Below, in pieces: positions 1 through 4,425 of a DNA stretch of 6,738 bases. This DNA comes from Eubacteriales bacterium. GTDB taxonomy: Bacteria; Bacillota_A; Clostridia; Christensenellales; Aristaeellaceae. The notes beneath the pieces were generated by a model. It saw only the letters and a list, made by a program, of their open reading frames with translations, was not told where the DNA came from and did no database searches. The DNA is taken from the NCBI GenBank assembly GCA_028692205.1, contig JAQUXV010000147.1, positions 1 to 6,738 on the forward strand. The letters are read 5' to 3'. The position numbers were made by a program, and so were the translations under genes. Positions within the stretch are counted from its first letter, which is position 1. Each line of letters starts with the position of its first letter.

Positions 1-1394
1 AGCTGGTGGAAGAGGCGCACAAGCTGATTCCCGAGCTGGAAGTGATCGTGATCAGCGGATACGCCCAGTTTGACTATGCGCAAACCGCCATCCGTTTCGG
101 CGTGGGCGAATACCTGCTCAAGCCCATTAACCGGGAAGCGCTGAACCGCTCGCTGGAAAAAATGGCGGGGCGCTGCCACGCCCGCAGGCGGCAGCAGACG
201 GATATCGAATCCCTGCGCGAACGCCGGGACGGGGATCGCCAGTTGCTGCGTGCCAAGCTGATTACCGATTTGCTGGCCCGACGTCTGGCCGCGAGCGACA
301 CGGAAGACGTCGCCCGCACCTATCACTTTGCCGCGAAAGACGATGTTTTACAGCTTTTGCTGGTGAAGCCGGATTACGACCCCAGCCGGTTCGGCAAGCC
401 GTCCCTCTCCATCGTGCAGGAAAAGATGACCGGTATTTTTGAGCCGATTCTCGCCGCGCAGTGTTCGGAAGCAGTTTTAAGCTTCAGCGACTCCTGCCTC
501 GTGTGTGTGTTCAACTATCCCCGCGAGCGGCAGGAGACGCTGCGTTCGCAGCTTCGCGCGGTGTTGAACCGGTTGGTGGCGGAAAAAAACCTGTTCGGCT
601 CCATTGAGTTTTCAGCGGCGCTCGGCGCGCCCTGCGCCACGTTTGCCGCGCTCGCCGCCTCGGTGCCGGAAGCCCTCAACCTCCTTGCGGAGCGGCTGAT
701 CGAGGGCACCGGCCGCCTGCTGGAAGGCCAGTCGATCGCCTCCGGCCTGCTGAACATGGATTATCAGGCACGCTACACACTGGCCGCCGCCCATGCCGCC
801 GATGTGCTGGACGAAGCGGAAGCCGATGCGGCCGTCGCCGTGCTGGAGGAGGCCGTTTCGGTGCCCGGCGCGCGCGGCTGGGAACTGGAAACCCTTACGC
901 GCATGGCGGGCCAGATGTTTGTGAATCGGCTGGGCTCCGAAGACGGCGCAGCGGCGCTTGCCGAGTTTGACAACCGTTGCTCCCTTTGCGGTTCAACCAC
1001 GGAGCTTTTCGGCTGCCTGCGAACGCTGCAGCGCGAGCAGATAGCCCAGACCCGTCAGCGGCTTAACGACCGCGACGCGCAGCCGATCCGCAACGCGAAA
1101 CTGTACATCCGCAAGCATTTCGCAAGCCCCATTACGCTGGAGGAGGTCAGCGCGGCTATCGGTTTCAGCGTGAATTATTTCAGCACCCTGTTCAAAAAAG
1201 AAACCGGCGAGGGGTTCGCCAAATATGTTACCCACGTCCGCATGGACGAGGCGCGCGCCCTGCTGCGGGATACCGGCTACCCGGTCGCAAAAATCTGCCA
1301 GAGCGTAGGCTACGGCGATCTGAAGCACTTTACGCGCACTTTCAAAGCGGAAACCGGCCTCACCCCCAGCGAGTACCGCAAGCTGTACGGCTGA
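1..1394 (+). CDS. Response regulator, receiver plus AraC-type HTH (YesN-like), 5' end missing
   Basis: This is the output half of a two-component system: a cytoplasmic transcription factor expected to be phosphorylated by the kinase encoded next. The frame is open to the left edge, so the true start and the phospho-accepting aspartate are outside the window. Counting from codon 6-8, residues 1-52 are the C-terminal half of a receiver domain, with the conserved Ser in VIVISGYAQFDYA (Ser17) and the invariant Lys-Pro in YLLKPI (Lys39). Residues 80-350 are a mostly helical middle region; about 112-236 weakly resembles the degenerate GGDEF-like module seen in some AraC-type regulators, which is a guess. 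Residues about 361-462 are a complete AraC DNA-binding domain with two helix-turn-helix units: first LEEVSAAIGFSVNYFSTLFK, second VAKICQSVGYGDLKHFTRTF, ending in the typical GLTPSEYRK. The kinase ribosome binding site begins in its stop codon, so the two genes are one operon. Its target genes cannot be read here; relatives usually control carbohydrate uptake or use. Confidence 0.95.
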   Translation, partial: LVEEAHKLIPELEVIVISGYAQFDYAQTAIRFGVGEYLLKPINREALNRSLEKMAGRCHARRRQQTDIESLRERRDGDRQLLRAKLITDLLARRLAASDTEDVARTYHFAAKDDVLQLLLVKPDYDPSRFGKPSLSIVQEKMTGIFEPILAAQCSEAVLSFSDSCLVCVFNYPRERQETLRSQLRAVLNRLVAEKNLFGSIEFSAALGAPCATFAALAASVPEALNLLAERLIEGTGRLLEGQSIASGLLNMDYQARYTLAAAHAADVLDEAEADAAVAVLEEAVSVPGARGWELETLTRMAGQMFVNRLGSEDGAAALAEFDNRCSLCGSTTELFGCLRTLQREQIAQTRQRLNDRDAQPIRNAKLYIRKHFASPITLEEVSAAIGFSVNYFSTLFKKETGEGFAKYVTHVRMDEARALLRDTGYPVAKICQSVGYGDLKHFTRTFKAETGLTPSEYRKLYG

Positions 1395-1401
1395 AGGAGG
1401 G
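1394..1401 (+). promoter_or_regulatory. Ribosome binding site of the histidine kinase gene
   Basis: AAGGAGGG is a near-perfect Shine-Dalgarno sequence, six nucleotides before the ATG at 1408. Its first base is the last base of the upstream TGA stop (1392-1394), so ribosomes ending on the regulator stop directly over the kinase start. It fixes ATG 1408 as the start. Confidence 0.9.
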
Positions 1402-1407
1402 AACAAC

Positions 1408-2448
1408 ATGAAATGGAAGTCCCGCTTCCTAATCCACAACGTGTTCGCCTTCGCCGTTACACAGGTTGTTATTGTGTTCCTGATGGCGCTGGGCTGCCTG
1501 CTGGCCAGCCGCAGCGGCGCGTGGCCGTGGATGGTAACTGTGGCGATTGTGCTGGAAATCGGCCTTTGCCTTGCGTTTTATTTTATCGTCGTACACCCCT
1601 ACCGCCGCACAGAGCGGATGATCGGCCTGTTTCTGGAAGGCTATTCCCTTTCCAGTCTGGAAAACAGCGGCGTGAGCCTCAGCCCCGTTACCGAGCGCCT
1701 GACCCGTTACGTGAAAGACGAGTTTAACGCCAACAGCCTGCTGAAACTCAGCAAACGGCAAGCGCAGTACCGCGCGCTGCAAAACCAGATCAACCCCCAT
1801 TTCCTGTACAATACGCTGGAGAGCATCCGCAGCGAAGCGCTGGTGGCCGGTCTGGGCAGCGTAGCCGACATGACCGAGGCGCTCGCCGTCTTTTTCCGCT
1901 ACACCATCAGCAAGGTGGAAAATCTGGTGTCGGTTGAGGAAGAGCTGCAAAACTGCGAAACCTATTTCCGCATCCAGCAGTATCGTTTCGGCCCCCGGTT
2001 GAACCTGAACATCGTTTGCGCGCCGGAGGATAAGGAGGCCATTTACCGCTGCCGCATCCCCAAGCTGACACTGCAACCGATACTGGAAAACAGCATCATC
2101 CACGGTACGGAGTTCAAAATCGGCGCGGGCAAACTGACCGTGAAGCTGGAATGCACGGAAAACCTGCTGACCATTCTGGTTTCGGACGACGGCATCGGCA
2201 TGGATGAGCAGACGCTTTCCCGCCTGAACGAGCAGCTGGATAAAAGCGGACGCGCCTTTCAGGAGGACAAGGAGGAGCAGCACGGCGGCGTTGCGCTGGT
2301 AAACGTAAACAACCGTATCCACCTGCTGTTCGGCGAGGAATACGGGCTGCACGTGTTCTCCATCCCCATGGCGGGCACCGATGTGCGCATTACGCTGCCG
2401 ATGATTACCAGCAACCGCAACCTGATGTCCGGCGAGGTGCTTGCATGA
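1408..2448 (+). CDS. YesM-type sensor histidine kinase lacking an extracellular sensor domain
   Basis: A 346-residue membrane histidine kinase of the YesM/LytS type (His_kinase plus HATPase families), expected to autophosphorylate and pass phosphate to the upstream response regulator. Two hydrophobic helices lie at about residues 11-33 and 41-62, separated by only about seven residues (SRSGAWP). The usual YesM extracellular sensing domain of roughly 200 residues is absent. A linker follows (63-118), without a clear HAMP signature. The H-box is QNQINPHFLYNTLESI with phospho-accepting His131; the N-box is LQPILENSIIHG (Asn228); the G1 box is SDDGIGMD (Asp261). The G2 box reads GGVALVNVNNRI, where the usual second glycine of GxGL is alanine. 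All other catalytic boxes look intact, so I expect an active enzyme. The stop overlaps the next gene's ATG. The minimal loop resembles intramembrane-sensing kinases that depend on a partner transporter, so its signal probably comes through another protein. Family call is firm; signal source is inferred. Confidence 0.95.
   Translation: MKWKSRFLIHNVFAFAVTQVVIVFLMALGCLLASRSGAWPWMVTVAIVLEIGLCLAFYFIVVHPYRRTERMIGLFLEGYSLSSLENSGVSLSPVTERLTRYVKDEFNANSLLKLSKRQAQYRALQNQINPHFLYNTLESIRSEALVAGLGSVADMTEALAVFFRYTISKVENLVSVEEELQNCETYFRIQQYRFGPRLNLNIVCAPEDKEAIYRCRIPKLTLQPILENSIIHGTEFKIGAGKLTVKLECTENLLTILVSDDGIGMDEQTLSRLNEQLDKSGRAFQEDKEEQHGGVALVNVNNRIHLLFGEEYGLHVFSIPMAGTDVRITLPMITSNRNLMSGEVLA
2434..2439 (+). 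promoter_or_regulatory. Ribosome binding site of the ABC-like gene, inside the kinase gene
   Basis: GAGGTG lies five nucleotides before ATG 2445, within the last codons of the kinase gene. Together with the ATGA stop-start overlap (2445-2448) it supports this start and translational coupling of kinase and ABC-like protein at a near-fixed ratio. Confidence 0.65.
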
Positions 2449-3938
2449 AAGAAGAAGTGCTCCGCATGGACCGCGTAGCCTACCGGGAGCAGGGCATCAC
2501 GGAGCTGAACCATTTCTGCCTGGATATCGACGCGGGGGAAATCGTGGGTTTGATTCCCATCAACGACACGGGACTGGCGGCGGTCATCCGCCTGCTTCGG
2601 CAGAACCTGCCGCTACATTACGGATATGTGTATTACCGGGGCAAGCTGGTGAATCACTGGCAGCAATCGGACTTCAGTTACAACCGTATCGCCGTCATCG
2701 AAAGCCGCAGCGGTCTGGCCGACGACCTGACCGTGGCGGACAATGTGTTCGTGCTCCGGCAGGGGTTCAAGAAATGGCTCATCCGGCGCAGCGTGCTCAA
2801 CCGCCAGCTGGAACCGTTTTTGAAGGAAACGGGTGTGAACCTGTCCGCGGAGATGTGCGCGCGGGATTTAACCGCTTTCCCCCGTTTTATTACGGAACTG
2901 GTGAAAGCGGTGGTAGCCGGGTGCAGGCTGATCGTGCTGATGGAACCCGGCAGCGTCATCAGCGACGCGCGGCTGGACAGCCTTCAGCGCATTCTGCGGC
3001 ACTACGCCGCAAAAGGGTTTTCGTTTTTATACATCAGCCGTCACTATGAGGAAGCCCGGCAGATTTGTACCCGCGCAGCCATCATGGTCAACGGCCAGAT
3101 CGCCAAGGTAGTTTCCACCGCCGACACGCCTCCGGAAACCCTGCAATGCTTCGGCGTGGAAGCCTACACGCGGATGGTGCAGCGGCAGGAACGCATGCAG
3201 CCCGTGCCGCCGGGCACACCGCCCGCGCTGGAACTGAGCGCGCTGAAATATGGGCGTATCGCGTCGCTGGACGTTTGCATTGCGCCGGGCGAGTGCGTGG
3301 TGCTGCAAGACCTGAACAACCATATTCTGAACGATCTGATCGCCCTGCTCAGCGGCGAGGCAAAGCCGGACGGCGGCGCGATCCGGGTGGGCGGCAAGCG
3401 GCTGCGCGCCGCAAAAAGCCGTGATATCGCGGTTATCCAGCAGCAACCCACGCAAACCATGCTCTTCCCGGATCTAAGCTATATGGACAATCTCTGCTTT
3501 TCGCTGGACCATCGCATACCGGATATCTGGCTGCGCAACGCGCCGCGCGCAAGCATCCGGCGCGAGCTTGCGCAGGAGCTGGGCGAGCGGGTGTTCGACC
3601 TGCCCGTGGAAGCGCTGTCCCGCCCGGAAAAGTACGAGCTGGTTTTTACCCGCGTGCTGCTGCAGCGGCCCAAGGTGGCCGTGTGCGTGCAGCCTTTTAT
3701 GGGTGCGGATGTACAGCAACGCATGCAAATTTGGAAGCTGATGGAGCGGCTGCTTTCCAAGGGGATTTCGGTGTTGATACTGGCCGTGAATCTGGCGGAT
3801 TCGCTGGCGCTGGCCGACCGGCTGATTCGCGTAAAGGATGGAACGGTGCAGGCTGTGTACACACGGGAAGAATTCGCCTCGCTGCCCCCCAGTGCGCCGT
3901 GGCATGATCTGTGGGCCGATCCCGGCAAGAGCCCGTAA
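2445..3938 (+). CDS. RbsA/MglA-like tandem ABC protein with both ATPase sites degenerate (pseudo-ATPase)
   Basis: This 497-residue soluble protein has the length and two-domain plan of sugar-importer ATPases such as RbsA and MglA (domain 1 about 1-225, domain 2 about 260-475), but the ATP-handling motifs are lost. Domain 1: the Walker A segment after GEIVGL reads PINDTGLAA, so the essential Lys is Leu44 and the following Ser-Thr are Ala45-Ala46; the LSVG signature is LTAF (142-145); Walker B DEP is Met166-Glu-Pro; the H-loop ISH is ISR, with His shifted to 200. Domain 2: Walker A is DLNNHILND (289-297), signature LSGG is LSRP (391-394), Walker B DEP is Val415-Gln416-Pro417, and the H-loop is AVN. 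The frame is uninterrupted, and hydrophobic strands and flanking positions (GE before Walker A, ELVKAV, DSLALADRLIRVKDGTV) are kept, so this looks like a maintained protein rather than a decaying gene. It probably cannot hydrolyse ATP. Translational coupling to the kinase suggests a signalling or adaptor role, perhaps docking on a sugar permease. Fold call is strong; function is inferred. Confidence 0.88.
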   Translation: MKEEVLRMDRVAYREQGITELNHFCLDIDAGEIVGLIPINDTGLAAVIRLLRQNLPLHYGYVYYRGKLVNHWQQSDFSYNRIAVIESRSGLADDLTVADNVFVLRQGFKKWLIRRSVLNRQLEPFLKETGVNLSAEMCARDLTAFPRFITELVKAVVAGCRLIVLMEPGSVISDARLDSLQRILRHYAAKGFSFLYISRHYEEARQICTRAAIMVNGQIAKVVSTADTPPETLQCFGVEAYTRMVQRQERMQPVPPGTPPALELSALKYGRIASLDVCIAPGECVVLQDLNNHILNDLIALLSGEAKPDGGAIRVGGKRLRAAKSRDIAVIQQQPTQTMLFPDLSYMDNLCFSLDHRIPDIWLRNAPRASIRRELAQELGERVFDLPVEALSRPEKYELVFTRVLLQRPKVAVCVQPFMGADVQQRMQIWKLMERLLSKGISVLILAVNLADSLALADRLIRVKDGTVQAVYTREEFASLPPSAPWHDLWADPGKSP

Positions 3939-3958
3939 GGCGATTCCTTACGGGCTTT
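3928..3958 (+). terminator. Intrinsic terminator of the three-gene operon, overlapping the last stop codon
   Basis: The left arm AGAGCCCGTAAGG (3928-3940) pairs with CCTTACGGGCTTT (3946-3958) around the five-base loop CGATT. The core is eleven unbroken pairs (3930-3940 with 3946-3956), extended by one G-T and one A-T pair. A broken T-rich stretch follows (about 3956-3969). The TAA stop (3936-3938) lies inside the left arm, so a ribosome finishing the ABC-like gene covers the hairpin's left half. On the opposite strand there is no T tract, so it acts only for + transcription. Confidence 0.85.
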
Positions 3959-4082
3959 GCTTTATCTTTCAGGGTAAAGTGTCGGCAGGCAATCGCCAAG
4001 CCATCCCGCGGCTACGCTGCCGGGCGCACACACCGCCCGGTGCGCCGATTCATCTTCAATTGCATTGGGTATGACCTGCAGA

Positions 4083-4100
4083 CGGAGCAAAGCTCGCTCC
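4083..4100. repeat. 18-bp imperfect palindrome, copy 1
   Basis: The sequence CGGAGCAAAGCTCGCTCC matches 4379-4396 at 16 of 18 positions. It can fold as GGAGC with GCTCC (4084-4088 with 4096-4100) or as GAGC/GCTC with an AAA loop (4085-4095). The second copy forms the core of the strong terminator hairpin near 4388. The two copies lie 296 bp apart, near the two ends of the intergenic region. Confidence 0.5.
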
Positions 4101-4201
4101 AGCCCGGCCTACCAAAAGGGCTATCGCCTTTTCGAGTGATACGTGCTGTTGCGGAAAACTTCAAACCGCAGGCCCGGCTTGTACCGCGGGGAAGGGCACC
4201 T

Positions 4202-4248
4202 GTGGCGTCGCGGCAAAGCTGCGATCGGGTTCGCAGGCGAAAAGCCAC
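4202..4248. other. Possible three-way-junction RNA fold
   Basis: A closing stem GTGGC/GCCAC (4202-4206 with 4244-4248) encloses two hairpins. One is TCGCGGC/GCTGCGA with an AAA loop (4208-4214 with 4218-4224, one G-T pair). The other is TTCG/CGAA (4230-4233 with 4238-4241). Pairing was read by eye; in GC-rich DNA such folds can arise by chance and no known RNA family was recognised. The strand of any transcript is unknown. Confidence 0.25.
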
Positions 4249-4369
4249 GCAAACCGGTGTAACGGCGTAAAACCGGCGTTGCTCCGGCGACGAACAAAAC
4301 CGTACGAAACAAACCCAGCCGGGGGCGACGCGCCTCTCCGGCGCCACCCAACCAACCTTGGCTAAACCG

Positions 4370-4417
4370 GCAGGGAGCCGGAGCGAAACTCGCTCCGGCT
4401 CCCTGCTATTTATTTTT
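4370..4417. terminator. Strong 17-bp hairpin terminator between convergent genes
   Basis: The arm GCAGGGAGCCGGAGCGA (4370-4386) pairs perfectly over 17 bp with 4390-4406 around the three-base loop AAC. On the + strand it is followed by a good T-rich tract (TATTTATTTTT, 4407-4417), the canonical order for terminating + transcription. On the - strand it lies 19 nt after the TAA stop of the Ig-repeat gene but is followed only by CGGTTTAG. It therefore probably serves as that gene's terminator and also blocks + read-through; the T tract favours the + direction. Confidence 0.8.
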
Positions 4418-4425
4418 CCTGTTGA

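Larger units (their letters stand above)
3939..4425. other. Convergent intergenic region without a credible gene
   Basis: This 487-base stretch separates two convergent transcription units, so it need not hold promoters for either. I see no ORF with a credible ribosome binding site and protein-like composition. Apart from terminators at both ends, it is dense in short inverted repeats: 4020-4026 with 4034-4040 (alternative pairing 4023-4028 with 4041-4046), 4084-4088 with 4096-4100, 4114-4119 with 4127-4132, 4150-4154 with 4166-4170, and a junction-like fold at 4202-4248. It could be an intergenic repeat family, a small RNA or drifting DNA. No tRNA, rRNA or CRISPR array was recognised. Confidence 0.6.

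Noticed and set aside
6..8. GTG at position 6 as the start of the response regulator
   Set aside because: It falls in the middle of a receiver domain. The phospho-accepting aspartate and first strands must lie upstream, so the gene is simply cut by the window edge.
1429..2352. 307-codon open frame antisense to the kinase gene
   Set aside because: It lies fully opposite a kinase gene with clear H, N and G boxes. Its translation is Gln/Val/Ala-rich without recognisable motifs, as expected from a GC-rich shadow frame, and I saw no convincing ribosome binding site.
2445..3938. Reading the ABC-like gene as a decaying pseudogene
   Set aside because: No frameshift or premature stop in 497 codons, a coupled start, full family length and conserved hydrophobic framework argue for a functional but non-catalytic protein. 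Conservation across homologs is still needed to settle it.
3939..3997. GGCGATT (3939-3945) perfectly complementary to AATCGCC (3991-3997), a possible anti-terminator pairing
   Set aside because: The second element lies downstream of the terminator, so it is transcribed too late to prevent termination. A seven-base match is also easily due to chance.
4202..4248. tRNA-like look of the junction fold with a GGTTCG stretch
   Set aside because: There is no seven-base acceptor stem, the T-loop consensus is not met, and no anticodon arm of the correct size is present.
3911..4347. Open frames in the intergenic region (3911-4270 + and 4012-4347 -)
   Set aside because: Translations are Arg/Pro/Cys-rich and not protein-like, they overlap terminator and hairpin structure, and they lack good ribosome binding sites. 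They look like chance frames in GC-rich DNA.
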